From NCBI RefSeq assembly GCF_032878955.1, contig NZ_CP043839.1, positions 3,100,001 through 3,164,000 on the forward strand: a stretch of DNA of 64,000 bases. The letters are read 5' to 3'. The DNA is from Butyricimonas paravirosa (GTDB lineage Bacteria; Bacteroidota; Bacteroidia; Bacteroidales; Marinifilaceae). The translations under genes and the position numbers were made by a program. Under the pieces are notes generated by a model. The model did no database searches and was not told the origin of the DNA. It saw only the letters and a program-made list of their open reading frames with translations. Positions 1-7,236 of the stretch are shown one piece after another; position 1 is the first letter of the stretch; each line of letters starts with the position of its first letter.

Positions 1-61
1 TTCTGCCTTCATGCATTAGCATTCTGAATAACCCTCTGAGAGGTTCTATGCACAAATATAG

Positions 62-81
62 TGCTAAATTATATATTAGCA
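62..81. promoter_or_regulatory. Possible operator upstream of the XRE regulator
   Basis: Two perfect 6-bp arms, TGCTAA and TTAGCA, flank an AT-only 8-bp spacer about 50 bp before the start codon of the XRE-type regulator. Small dyad sites in this position are common autoregulatory operators for XRE proteins. Only the dyad is seen; binding is inference. Confidence 0.3.
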
Positions 82-128
82 AATATTCTTAACAAAAATC
101 TTTCCTTTATCAATTAAATTTTTTCGAA

Positions 129-533
129 ATGGCAACAAAACAGGAAAATAAAGGAAAGATCAAGAACACGGAAATAGAACTTTATGTCATCAATAAGGTT
201 AAAGAATATAGAATTGCGGCGAAAATGAGCCAAAGAAAACTCTGCATGGAATTGAGATTAAGTCCTACTTACGTGTTTTATGCAGAGAGTCCAAAATATA
301 CTGCAAAATACAATTTAAATCAACTTAATGAACTTGCTAAGATTTTCAAATGCTCGATTGCTGATTTTATGCCTTCTCCTTACGTGGAAACGGATACTAT
401 TGAAGAATACATGGATTTGCATCCCAAAGTAAGAATAAGGAATGAAAAGATGATAAAGGATGCAGAGGAAAAAGGACGGGAAAAGAGAGAGGCAAAGGAA
501 AAGAAAGGCAAAGCGAAAAGGAAAAAGCAATAA
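129..533 (+). CDS. XRE-type helix-turn-helix protein with basic tail
   Basis: Probable DNA-binding regulator of 134 residues. Residues about 20-80 fit a Cro/C1 (XRE) helix-turn-helix fold: a helix with KVKEYRIAAKMSQRKLC, a recognition-helix region RLSPTYVFYAE, then NLNQLNELAKIFKCSIADF, the usual ending of such domains. The last 30 residues are almost entirely K, E and R, a charged tail that may bind nucleic acid non-specifically. The start ATG follows an AT-rich leader typical of Bacteroidota. No toxin or phage partner is visible next to it; the gene stands alone at the window edge, followed by repeat-rich non-coding DNA. Target genes are unknown. Confidence 0.75.
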   Translation: MATKQENKGKIKNTEIELYVINKVKEYRIAAKMSQRKLCMELRLSPTYVFYAESPKYTAKYNLNQLNELAKIFKCSIADFMPSPYVETDTIEEYMDLHPKVRIRNEKMIKDAEEKGREKREAKEKKGKAKRKKQ

Positions 534-588
534 TTTATTTGAACTGTTCGTATCATTACCCTAATCCACCCCAAATAAAGCAGTAATT

Positions 589-718
589 TAACCCAAATAA
601 TCTCACTTCCTCAGAGATCATTCGATGCTTACTCGTGGCTCAAACATTACGGGATGACTAAGCTCAGAGTAAGCATCGAATAAACTTCGAATAAGGGGGA
701 TTATTTCCCTAGGTTCTC
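589..718 (+). repeat. 130-bp dispersed intergenic repeat, copy 1
   Basis: Aligns without gaps over 130 bp to the minus-strand sequence 55669-55540. Shared blocks include TAACCCAAATAATC, CAGAGATCATTCGA, ACTCGTG, CGGGATGA, TAAGCTC, TTCGAA and GGATTAT. The internal arms 620-634 and 667-681 are perfect 15-bp inverted repeats with a 32-nt loop, so a transcript could fold; copy 2 does not keep this dyad. There is no open frame, so this is a non-coding element of unknown role. Confidence 0.7.
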
Positions 719-847
719 CGTGGGATTTCCCTTGATTTTGGTTTGATGGTGATCATGCCGTTTTTGTGATTCGAGATTTAAGATCGTGATTTACTCTCTT
801 GCTGTTACTTTTTTTCGCCCTACCAAAGCTTACATCCTGTTATTATG

Positions 848-936
848 TCTCCCTTGTCTTTTCGTTATTTCTTCGTTCCTATAGAGCTATGCTTTAACGA
901 TAGGATAACGAATAAATAACGGAGATATACAAGAGA
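848..936. repeat. Long imperfect palindrome, CGTTAT family copy 1
   Basis: Arms 848-883 and 901-936 form an imperfect 36-bp inverted repeat around a 17-nt centre. In the core (863-877 against 907-921) 14 of 15 positions pair. The core arm, CGTTATTTCTTCGTT, recurs in a second palindrome near 60.1 kb, which suggests a dispersed family rather than a single terminator. It lies in the convergent space between two genes. Confidence 0.6.
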
Positions 937-1045
937 AAGTATTGTGTATTAGAGTATTTGTTGAGATGCGTCTATTCTTGATCTGTAATTTTGTGATGAG
1001 GGGTTGGGGTGACTGAAATAAAAAGATGATTAGGAATAAACTTTT

Positions 1046-1348
1046 TTAGGATAAGATATTTCTCTCATAGATTAATATTTTATCTTGTTCTGCCGAATCT
1101 TTCGCAAAATCTTTTAATTGTCCCTCTTCCACGAGATCAATTTTCTTGCGGAGAAGGGATTGTAGGGCGTTCACGATGCTAATATATTTGAAAAGAGTAA
1201 CATTCGCACTCTTGTCAAAACGGACAAGTATATCAATATCACTTTCTTTTGATTCTTCCCCACGAGAGTAAGAGCCAAAAATCCATACCTTTTCCACGGG
1301 TTGTAGTGTGAAAAATTCTCTTAGTTTATCGATAATAGTCTGTTTCAT
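1046..1348 (-). CDS. MNT-type nucleotidyltransferase domain protein
   Basis: Small protein of 100 residues with the minimal nucleotidyltransferase signature: GSYSRGEESKESDIDILV gives the G-S loop (residues 25-26) and the paired aspartates D37 and D39, and D71 in KIDLV is the likely third metal ligand. Such proteins often act as antitoxins that modify a HEPN toxin, but no HEPN partner is adjacent. The ATG was chosen because it starts the conserved domain. The start codon lies one base from the left end of the insertion sequence, so the native upstream region, and any upstream partner, has been replaced by IS sequence. Expression would depend on signals inside the IS end. Confidence 0.75.
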   Translation of the reverse strand: MKQTIIDKLREFFTLQPVEKVWIFGSYSRGEESKESDIDILVRFDKSANVTLFKYISIVNALQSLLRKKIDLVEEGQLKDFAKDSAEQDKILIYERNILS

Positions 1349-1349
1349 A

Positions 1350-1378
1350 GATAGTGTTTCAAAAAGTGTGTAAATTCC
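1350..1378 (+). repeat. Left terminal inverted repeat of the IS
   Basis: This 29-bp left end is the exact reverse complement of 2601-2629. It abuts the start codon of the neighbouring nucleotidyltransferase gene. Confidence 0.9.
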
Positions 1379-1421
1379 GAATTGATTATTTTTGTAATGC
1401 AATTTTCAAAAATGAATTATT

Positions 1422-2567
1422 ATGGAATTTACATGTGAACAAATCTCGGAAATAATTTCCGAAATCACAAACGGTGAACTAGGTTTACAAGGCTTGGTCA
1501 AACAAGGCTTAGAGAGTTTAATGTTATCGGAACGTGCTCTTCATAACGAGACACGTGGTGACGTGAGTAACGGTTTTCGTGGTCGTCGAGTATGTCATGG
1601 CGGTAAGGTCTTCGAGCTTCGGGTCCCGCGTAGTCGTAACAACCATTTTTACCCGATGTTACTGGGGGTGCTAAAAGACCAGGAAGAAGAGGCTCAAAAG
1701 CTAGCGAGTAGCCTTTATTGCAGCGGTTTAACCACGGAACAAGTGGGTAAAATTTACGAGCAATTTTACGGGAAACATTACAGTAAAAGCCAGGTTAGCC
1801 GCTTGTTGAACACGGCCCGCGAGGATGTAAATGCCTGGCTAGGTCGTGAACTGGATCATCGTTACCCGATAATTTACATTGATGCCACCTATGTCCTCAC
1901 CCGTCGTGATGATTCCGTTTCCAACGAGGCTTACTACACGGTTTTGGGGGTGAAAGAAGACCGAACCCGCGAGGTGCTGGCCGTGGTGAACTTCCCCACG
2001 GAAAGTGCCACGAACTGGAAGGACGTGTTTGAAGACCTCAAGGAAAGAGGCGTGGGCGTGATTGATCTCCTGGTGTGTGATGGACTGCCCGGCATTGAAA
2101 ACGTGCTGGCAGAAACCTTTCCAAAAGCAGATTTACAATTATGTACCGTGCACCTGAAGAGGAATATAGCTGGGAAAGTCAAGCCCAGGGACAAGAAACA
2201 GGTCATGGAAGAACTTAAACAGATCTGTACTCCCGACCAGTGGGAGATCTCCCCGGAACAGGCATTCCAAAAATTTAAAGAGTTTATTGCCAGGTGGCAG
2301 AAAAGTTATCCCGTCTTGAAAAGATATTGCCACGACAGGTACAGGTTCTATTTCACCTACTTCAAGTACGAGAGGGAAATCAGGGGGATGATTTACACCA
2401 CCAACTGGATCGAAAGGCTGAACAGGGATTACAAGAGGGTGATCAACATGAGGGGCGCCATGCCAAACCCCCAAGCCGTCATACTACTCATGGGAACGGT
2501 AGCCCAAAATGCAGATATTTATAAATATCCTATTTATAATTTTTTAGAATCAAGATTATTTTATTGA
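1422..2567 (+). CDS. IS256-family (mutator-type) transposase
   Basis: Transposase of 381 residues, close to the usual length of 380-410. It has the DDE triad of the family: D154 in YIDATY, D220 in VCDGLPG, and E331 in TTNWIERLNRDYKR, plus the CTVHLKRN segment typical of mutator-like enzymes. The N-terminal third carries the family's DNA-binding region (VSNGFRGRRV and the following basic residues). The frame is intact with no stop or frameshift, so the element may still be active. The ATG lies 43 bp inside the left inverted repeat. Confidence 0.95.
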   Translation: MEFTCEQISEIISEITNGELGLQGLVKQGLESLMLSERALHNETRGDVSNGFRGRRVCHGGKVFELRVPRSRNNHFYPMLLGVLKDQEEEAQKLASSLYCSGLTTEQVGKIYEQFYGKHYSKSQVSRLLNTAREDVNAWLGRELDHRYPIIYIDATYVLTRRDDSVSNEAYYTVLGVKEDRTREVLAVVNFPTESATNWKDVFEDLKERGVGVIDLLVCDGLPGIENVLAETFPKADLQLCTVHLKRNIAGKVKPRDKKQVMEELKQICTPDQWEISPEQAFQKFKEFIARWQKSYPVLKRYCHDRYRFYFTYFKYEREIRGMIYTTNWIERLNRDYKRVINMRGAMPNPQAVILLMGTVAQNADIYKYPIYNFLESRLFY

Positions 2568-2600
2568 ACTATTTATAATTTTGCATGCATGAGAAAAGAA

Positions 2601-2629
2601 GGAATTTACACACTTTTTGAAACACTATC
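2601..2629 (-). repeat. Right terminal inverted repeat of the IS
   Basis: This 29-bp right end pairs perfectly with the left end and defines the right boundary of the insertion sequence. Confidence 0.9.
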
Positions 2630-2630
2630 A

Positions 2631-2653
2631 TTTACACTTTTTGAGACACTATC
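2631..2653 (-). repeat. Second, diverged IS-end-like sequence
   Basis: TTTACAC, then TTTTTGAGACACTATC, repeats the adjacent IS end with a 2-bp deletion and one A-to-G change. It is in the same orientation, one base beyond the true end. It is probably a relic end of a related element or a duplicated end; no matching left relic is seen. Confidence 0.6.
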
Positions 2654-2892
2654 GTGATTTTACAGGTATACCTAAGAATTCTATATATCAACCTTCTTAT
2701 AGGGAAAGAAATAATATTGATGCTTTAATGTTGCAAGGTGGAAAAGGTTCAAAGTATATGTTTGTAAGAAGTAAGGTTTATGAACGCTATAAATTATGAT
2801 TTTGTAGTTTGTTGTGTGATTTAATATTTTGTGTTTGGAAAATGGTATTTTTTCAAATGTTTGTCTATTTGTTTGTCCTTTGATGAAAAAAC

Positions 2893-2922
2893 GAGCGACT
2901 AGAATGTTGTTTCTAGTCGCTC
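2893..2922 (-). terminator. Intrinsic terminator of tRNA-Lys
   Basis: A perfect 12-bp stem (GAGCGACTAGAA with TTCTAGTCGCTC) has a 6-nt loop. Read on the minus strand it is followed by a GTTTTTTC run, 20 bp downstream of the tRNA 3' end. Confidence 0.85.
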
Positions 2923-2942
2923 TATTAGCTTGATTTTCAAGT

Positions 2943-3018
2943 TGGTGACCTCGGTGGGACTCGAACCCACGGCCCATTGATTAAGAGTCAATTGCTCTAC
3001 CAGCTGAGCTACGAAGTC
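2943..3018 (-). tRNA. tRNA-Lys (anticodon CTT)
   Basis: A full cloverleaf can be drawn. The acceptor arms GACTTCG and CGAGGTC pair (one G-U), the D-arm reads GCTCAGCTGGTAGAGC, and the anticodon stem ATTGA/TCAAT encloses loop CTCTTAA with anticodon CTT. The T-arm is GTGGGTTCGAGTCCCAC, the discriminator base is A, and the CCA tail is encoded. It decodes AAG lysine codons. An intrinsic terminator follows. Confidence 0.93.
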
Positions 3019-3091
3019 TTCCTTGTTGCAAGGGCTTTTAACCGTTTTGCGGGTGCAAATATGCAACAATATTTTTTAATCTGCAAGAAAA

Positions 3092-3808
3092 TTATTCTTT
3101 AATGTTGTGATAAACGTTAGTTACATCATCATCTTCTTCTAATTTCTCCAGCAATTTGTCCACGGTTTCTCTTTGTTCGTCGGTTAATTCTTTTGTATCA
3201 AGAGGGATACGCTCGAATTCTCCGCTGACCATTTCGTAGTGGTTATCTTCCAAATATTTTTGAATAGCCCCGAACGCTTCGAATGAACCGTAGATGATCA
3301 CGTGATTTTCTTCGTCCTCGAAGATTTCGTCGGCACCGTAGTCAATCATTTCCAATTCGAATTCTTCTAGGTCGAAGTTCTCTGGGCGGGTAATTTTGAA
3401 CACGCATTTCCGATCGAACAAGAAATCGAGGCTACCGGTTGTTCCTAAAGAACCGCCGTATTTATTGAAGCAATGACGTACGTTAGCAACGGTACGGGTG
3501 TTATTGTCGGTTGCGGTTTCTACCACGATGGCGATACCGAAAGGACCGTATCCCTCGTAAACGATCTCCTTGTAATCAGAAGTATCTTTTGAAACGGCGC
3601 GTTTGATAGCTCTTTCGACGTTCTCCTTCGGCATATTTTCAGCCTTGGCGTTTTGGATAAGTATACGTAAACGCGTGTTATTCGCTGGGTCCGGACCGCC
3701 GGCTTTTACGGCAATATCAATTTCTTTTCCTATTCTGGTAAACGTACGGGCCATATTGCCCCATCTCTTTAGCTTCCGTGCTTTACGGTATTCGAACGCT
3801 CTTCCCAT
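3092..3808 (-). CDS. yebC: YebC/PmpR family regulator (TACO1-like)
   Basis: A 238-residue protein of the YebC/TACO1 family, cytoplasmic, known either as a DNA-binding regulator or as a factor that helps ribosomes through difficult stretches such as polyproline. The N-terminus MGRAFEYRKARKLKRWGNMA followed by ARTFTRIGKEIDIAVKAGG and NTRLRILIQNAKAENMPKEN is the family signature. The central YEGYGPFGIAIVVETATDNNTRT and the acidic C-terminal half (ELTDEQRETVDKLLEKLEEDDDVTNVYHN) also fit, as does the length (usually 235-250). It is transcribed alone, towards tRNA-Lys. Confidence 0.95.
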   Translation of the reverse strand: MGRAFEYRKARKLKRWGNMARTFTRIGKEIDIAVKAGGPDPANNTRLRILIQNAKAENMPKENVERAIKRAVSKDTSDYKEIVYEGYGPFGIAIVVETATDNNTRTVANVRHCFNKYGGSLGTTGSLDFLFDRKCVFKITRPENFDLEEFELEMIDYGADEIFEDEENHVIIYGSFEAFGAIQKYLEDNHYEMVSGEFERIPLDTKELTDEQRETVDKLLEKLEEDDDVTNVYHNIKE

Positions 3809-3907
3809 ATGATGTGAATCTTATTTATATAACAATTTGAAACGCGAATTTAGTTTTTCTACTTAAAACAAAAAAGGAATTCAGCGATTTTGTGTTGAGA
3901 ATGAGTT

Positions 3908-5170
3908 TCATTCCACGAGTTCTACACTGAAATCATCAATATATATTCCCTCTTCGGGTATGATCTCTTTGCCATAGGTACGGATTTCTACCCGTAAAAG
4001 TTTGGCTCCTTCTGGGGCGATGAATGATTTGCCGTTGAACACGTTGATCCAGCCGTTCGTTTGTTTCAGGTAACTTTGGGCTTGTATGGGTTTGTTGTGT
4101 TCTGCCGGGAGTGCCGAGTTTTTGGTTTTACGCCAGTAACAGTAATATTTCCACGGAAAAGAGGGAGAAGGGGCATTCACGTGCATTTTTATCTCGTAGC
4201 GTTTGCCGGCTTCAATTTCTACATCTTGGTACAGGTAAGTTTTACCTTGTAGGTAGGCCGCTTGTCCGGAACGGGCTTGGGAGCCCGTGATCTTGAGGGC
4301 GATACTGTCTTTCCCGTCTTTATAAAAGTGCCAATGGTCGGGTTCTTTTTCCGGGTTACTCCATTCCTCGAAATCTCCGTTCCGTAATAAGCTTTCCCCG
4401 TTTCCTTGTATCCCGCCTTCGGTTAATTCCGGGAAATTACATTCCACGTGAATGGTTTGATTCGTGTCAATAGCTATCGAGAAGGGGATAATTTTTCGCT
4501 TTGGTGTGTTGTCTTCATCATAGGTAACAGAAAGCGTGGTTTCCCCCTTTTTGGCGGGGAAGGTCCGAATCATTACTTTTCCTTGATTATCCACGGGTTT
4601 CGTGATCGTGCCGAAGGTGTTAGTGGTTGATCCGGAAAAACTGACCGAGGACGGGATGAAAGACAATTCCAGATTTAGGTTGGATATTTCCTTTGGAATC
4701 GCATGGAGAGAAACCTGTAATGTTCCCGTTCTCCGGAAGAGTCGAATTGGGGGAAGGGCATTTTTATTTTCCGTGATACTGACACTTTGTAGAGCCGTGG
4801 AGATGTCACTGGCCTCTTGGTAAGTGTTTTCTTCATGTGGTAGGCAAAGGAACAAGTTTTCAAGTGTTTCTCCGGTTTCCGGAATAACCATGTTTCCCTT
4901 GGGAGCGTTGGCCACGAGGGCTAATCTGTATCTGCCTAGAGGGAGAGTAGCATGAAGTGTGTTTTCATGAATGTCCGATGATGTAAACGTTTCATGACGG
5001 GCGATACGATTATCCCGGTCAATGGCAAACAGGTGCAAGTGGTGTATGGAAAATTCCTCGGAAGTGTTACATTCAAGCGGGATTCGTATCTCCTGCCCTT
5101 CCATGACTTTGCTTTTCTGACATGAAAAAAGTACAAACTGCGTTACCAGTAAAAATATTATTTTTCTCAT
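3908..5170 (-). CDS. Mfa2/FimB-like lipoprotein with C-terminal binding domain
   Basis: Surface lipoprotein of 420 residues. The ATG was chosen because it gives a clean lipoprotein signal, MRKIIFLLVTQFVLFSC. Residues about 25-250 resemble Mfa2/FimB fimbrial anchor proteins: two beta-rich repeats with LHLFAIDRDNRIA, then LPLGRYRLALVANAP, and later RRTGTLQVSL. The last 150 residues, from LLRNGDFEEWSN to YIDDFSVELVE, look like a jelly-roll carbohydrate-binding domain (CBM4/9-like). That combination suggests an adhesin or matrix-binding anchor rather than a plain fimbrial tip. No fimbrillin gene is adjacent; one lies near the other end of the window. The family call is by pattern only. Confidence 0.6.
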   Translation of the reverse strand: MRKIIFLLVTQFVLFSCQKSKVMEGQEIRIPLECNTSEEFSIHHLHLFAIDRDNRIARHETFTSSDIHENTLHATLPLGRYRLALVANAPKGNMVIPETGETLENLFLCLPHEENTYQEASDISTALQSVSITENKNALPPIRLFRRTGTLQVSLHAIPKEISNLNLELSFIPSSVSFSGSTTNTFGTITKPVDNQGKVMIRTFPAKKGETTLSVTYDEDNTPKRKIIPFSIAIDTNQTIHVECNFPELTEGGIQGNGESLLRNGDFEEWSNPEKEPDHWHFYKDGKDSIALKITGSQARSGQAAYLQGKTYLYQDVEIEAGKRYEIKMHVNAPSPSFPWKYYCYWRKTKNSALPAEHNKPIQAQSYLKQTNGWINVFNGKSFIAPEGAKLLRVEIRTYGKEIIPEEGIYIDDFSVELVE

Positions 5171-5233
5171 TGTGTTTTTGAACTTGTAACTGGTAAACCT
5201 GCAACTTGTAACTTTTAGCAAGGTGAAGTCTTG

Positions 5234-6148
5234 TTAAAAAATAGAGATCCCGATGTTCGTGGTAAACCGTTCGAGCGTTTCGATTCCCATGTACGAGTTC
5301 CCGTGTTCATTCAGTTCGGGACTCCACACGGCGATACTGAGCTTGCCCGGGATGATGGCTACCACGCCTCCTCCGACACCGCTTTTGCCCGGCATTCCTA
5401 CACGGAAAGCAAACTCTCCGGATTCGTCGTAGAAACCGCAGGTCAGCATGAGTGCGCTGAGGCGTTTCGAGCGGCTCACGGTGAGGATATTCTCGTTATT
5501 GTGCGGGTTGATCCCGTGGTTGGCCAGGAACAGAAATGATTTTGCAAGATCCTCGCACGTCATGGCAATACTGCATTGATTGCAGTACACGTCGATCAGC
5601 GAATCCACGTCGTTATCGATGTTACCGAAACTTTTCATGAAATGTCCCAGGGCTTGATTCCGGCTAGCGTGTTCAAATTCGGACTGGGCCACCGTTTTAT
5701 CATAGTAAATGTCGTCGTTTCCGGCCACGCTTCTCACGAATTGCAGGATGGCTTCTTTCGGCCGGTGGTAAAGGTTCATCACTTTATCCGTAACCACGAG
5801 AGCCCCGGCGTTGATAAACGGATTACGCGGGATTCCCTGTTCGTGTTCCAACTGAACCAGCGAGTTAAACGGGGTTCCGGAAGGTTCCCGGCCCACGTAT
5901 TGCCACAGGTCTCCCCCCATATGGCGAACGACCATGGCGAGAGTAAAGACTTTCGAAATACTTTGGATGGAGAATTTGGTTTGGTAGTCTCCCGTGCCGA
6001 CGATCTGACCGTCGAGAGTGGCTATGGCAATCCCGTATTGGCACGGGTTGACATTTGCCAAGGCAGGGATATAATCAGCTACTTTACCTTGTCCGAAGAG
6101 GGGTTTTACCTCGTTATATATGTTGTCAATAACTTCCTTGTAATCCAT
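5234..6148 (-). CDS. glsA: Glutaminase A
   Basis: Hydrolyses L-glutamine to glutamate and ammonia in the cytoplasm. The 304-residue length matches the family (300-310). It is a serine-dependent beta-lactamase-like fold: the catalytic S-x-x-K is S63 to K66 in FSIQSISKVFTL. Family blocks include VGREPSGTPFNSLVQLE, GIPRNPFINAGALV, SEFEHASRNQALGHFMKSFG, QCSIAMTCEDLAKSFLFLA and MPGKSGVGGGVVAIIPGKL. The ATG is preferred to an upstream TTG. A minus-strand -7 element (TATCTTTG, at 6177-6170) precedes the start. In gut Bacteroidota glutaminase is linked to acid resistance and nitrogen supply. Confidence 0.95.
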   Translation of the reverse strand: MDYKEVIDNIYNEVKPLFGQGKVADYIPALANVNPCQYGIAIATLDGQIVGTGDYQTKFSIQSISKVFTLAMVVRHMGGDLWQYVGREPSGTPFNSLVQLEHEQGIPRNPFINAGALVVTDKVMNLYHRPKEAILQFVRSVAGNDDIYYDKTVAQSEFEHASRNQALGHFMKSFGNIDNDVDSLIDVYCNQCSIAMTCEDLAKSFLFLANHGINPHNNENILTVSRSKRLSALMLTCGFYDESGEFAFRVGMPGKSGVGGGVVAIIPGKLSIAVWSPELNEHGNSYMGIETLERFTTNIGISIF

Positions 6149-6205
6149 TGCAAACGTTTTAAACGGGGGCAAAGATAAGAAAGTAAATGATTCATCGGTA
6201 CGTGT

Positions 6206-7231
6206 TTATTTTATTTTTCGTACAATTTTGCCAGAATAGGTTTCCGTGAGATGTTCTTGAAAATATATGTTCTTGGGAACTTCGTAAGGAGATAAACAGG
6301 ATTTAAGTCGGGATAGCAATTGCAGACATTTGGCCTCGTCCCAGGGGAGCGATTCTATGACAAGCACGGCTTTTTGTCCTAGCCGACTGTCGTCTTCAGC
6401 CGTGATAAAGAAACGTTGGCTTAGAAAAGAGGCGATACGGGCTTCTATGCTTTCCGGGAATAGTTTTATTCCACCGGAATTGATCACGTTATCATGGCGT
6501 CCCAACCATTCGAAATGAGTGGTGTCAACAAGCCGGACAATATCGTTCGTGATGAATCTCTGTTGTTGGAGATGCGGGGTGTTGATGACCAGGCATCCTC
6601 TTTCGTCCGTGGAGAAGGACACTTTTCCCAAGGCAAAATAGGCGGGAGATTTTCTTTCGCCATTGATTTCCCGCAGGGCAATATGCGAAACGGTTTCAGT
6701 CATGCCATAGGTGCCGTAACATCTTGTCGGCAGTTCTTGAAGACCTTGTTCTAACGTGGGGGAAACAGCTGCCCCGCCAATGATCACTTGCTTGATGCGA
6801 GCGAATCGGGAACGAGTTTCCGGGTTGGTCAAGGTGGTTTCAACCTGCATGGGAACCATGGCGGCGAAGTCAATGTCGTTCTCGATGTTTTGCAGGGGAG
6901 AAGAGGTCGGTTTTATCGTGATCAGGTCGGCTCCCGAGAGGATGGTGCGGACGATCATCATTTTCCCTGCGATATAAGTCGGGGAAAGGCAAAGTAACAA
7001 GCGGGATTGAGGACCGATGTGGAAATATTCGTTTGTTAAGCTGGCGGATGCGATCATGTCTTTTTTTAGTAACCGGATTTCCTTCGGTTTCCCCGTGGAA
7101 CCGGAAGTATGCCCGATAACTTCTTCTTTTTCGTTATACCATTCCTGTAAAAAGGCGATGACTTCCGGGTCGATATTTCCCGTGAGCATATTTAAATCCG
7201 TGTACCGTTTACCGTTTAGTCTGATGTTCAT
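6206..7231 (-). CDS. menE: o-Succinylbenzoate-CoA ligase
   Basis: Activates o-succinylbenzoate with ATP and CoA in menaquinone synthesis. An acyl-adenylating enzyme: the phosphate loop HTSGSTGKPKE starts near residue 41, CYGTYGMTETVSHIAL is the adenine/AMP motif, WLGRHDNVINSGGIKLFPE is the hinge, and YSGKIVRK at the C-terminus carries the catalytic lysine. At 341 residues it is short for the superfamily (450-550) because it lacks most of the N-terminal subdomain, as other Bacteroidota MenE proteins do. Its start is 5 bp after the menC stop, so the two are cotranscribed. The product is passed to MenB, whose gene lies beyond the SusCD insertion. Confidence 0.93.
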   Translation of the reverse strand: MNIRLNGKRYTDLNMLTGNIDPEVIAFLQEWYNEKEEVIGHTSGSTGKPKEIRLLKKDMIASASLTNEYFHIGPQSRLLLCLSPTYIAGKMMIVRTILSGADLITIKPTSSPLQNIENDIDFAAMVPMQVETTLTNPETRSRFARIKQVIIGGAAVSPTLEQGLQELPTRCYGTYGMTETVSHIALREINGERKSPAYFALGKVSFSTDERGCLVINTPHLQQQRFITNDIVRLVDTTHFEWLGRHDNVINSGGIKLFPESIEARIASFLSQRFFITAEDDSRLGQKAVLVIESLPWDEAKCLQLLSRLKSCLSPYEVPKNIYFQEHLTETYSGKIVRKIK

Positions 7232-7236
7232 GGCTT

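Larger units (their letters stand above)
534..1045. other. Non-coding stretch built of repeats
   Basis: No credible coding frame lies between the XRE gene and the convergent nucleotidyltransferase gene. The stretch holds one full copy of a 130-bp repeat (589-718), which contains its own 15-bp inverted repeat, and a separate long imperfect palindrome (848-936). The remainder is AT-rich DNA in which I see nothing. Confidence 0.6.
1350..2629 (+). mobile_element. Complete IS256-family insertion sequence
   Basis: A 1280-bp element with perfect 29-bp terminal inverted repeats (1350-1378 and 2601-2629) and one transposase gene filling most of the interior. The ends start GATAGTGTTTC and contain GTGTAAA, as in many IS256-family ends. 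No 8-9 bp target duplication is visible: the left flank is TGTTTCATA and the right flank ATTTACACT. A second, diverged copy of the right end follows directly, so the insertion site may be an older IS end. Confidence 0.9.

Noticed and set aside
129..1348. The XRE gene and the nucleotidyltransferase gene as a toxin-antitoxin pair
   Set aside because: They are convergent and 500 bp apart, and neither has a toxin partner; the arrangement does not fit a known module.
2657..2799. A short open frame after the IS ending ...MFVRSKVYERYKL
   Set aside because: It begins inside the IS end and shows no family similarity I can recognise. It could be the tail of a gene broken by the IS, but there is no upstream half to support that.
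5576..6178. A 200-codon plus-strand frame opposite glutaminase
   Set aside because: It is fully antisense to glsA, which has clear catalytic motifs. The translated product has no recognisable domain.
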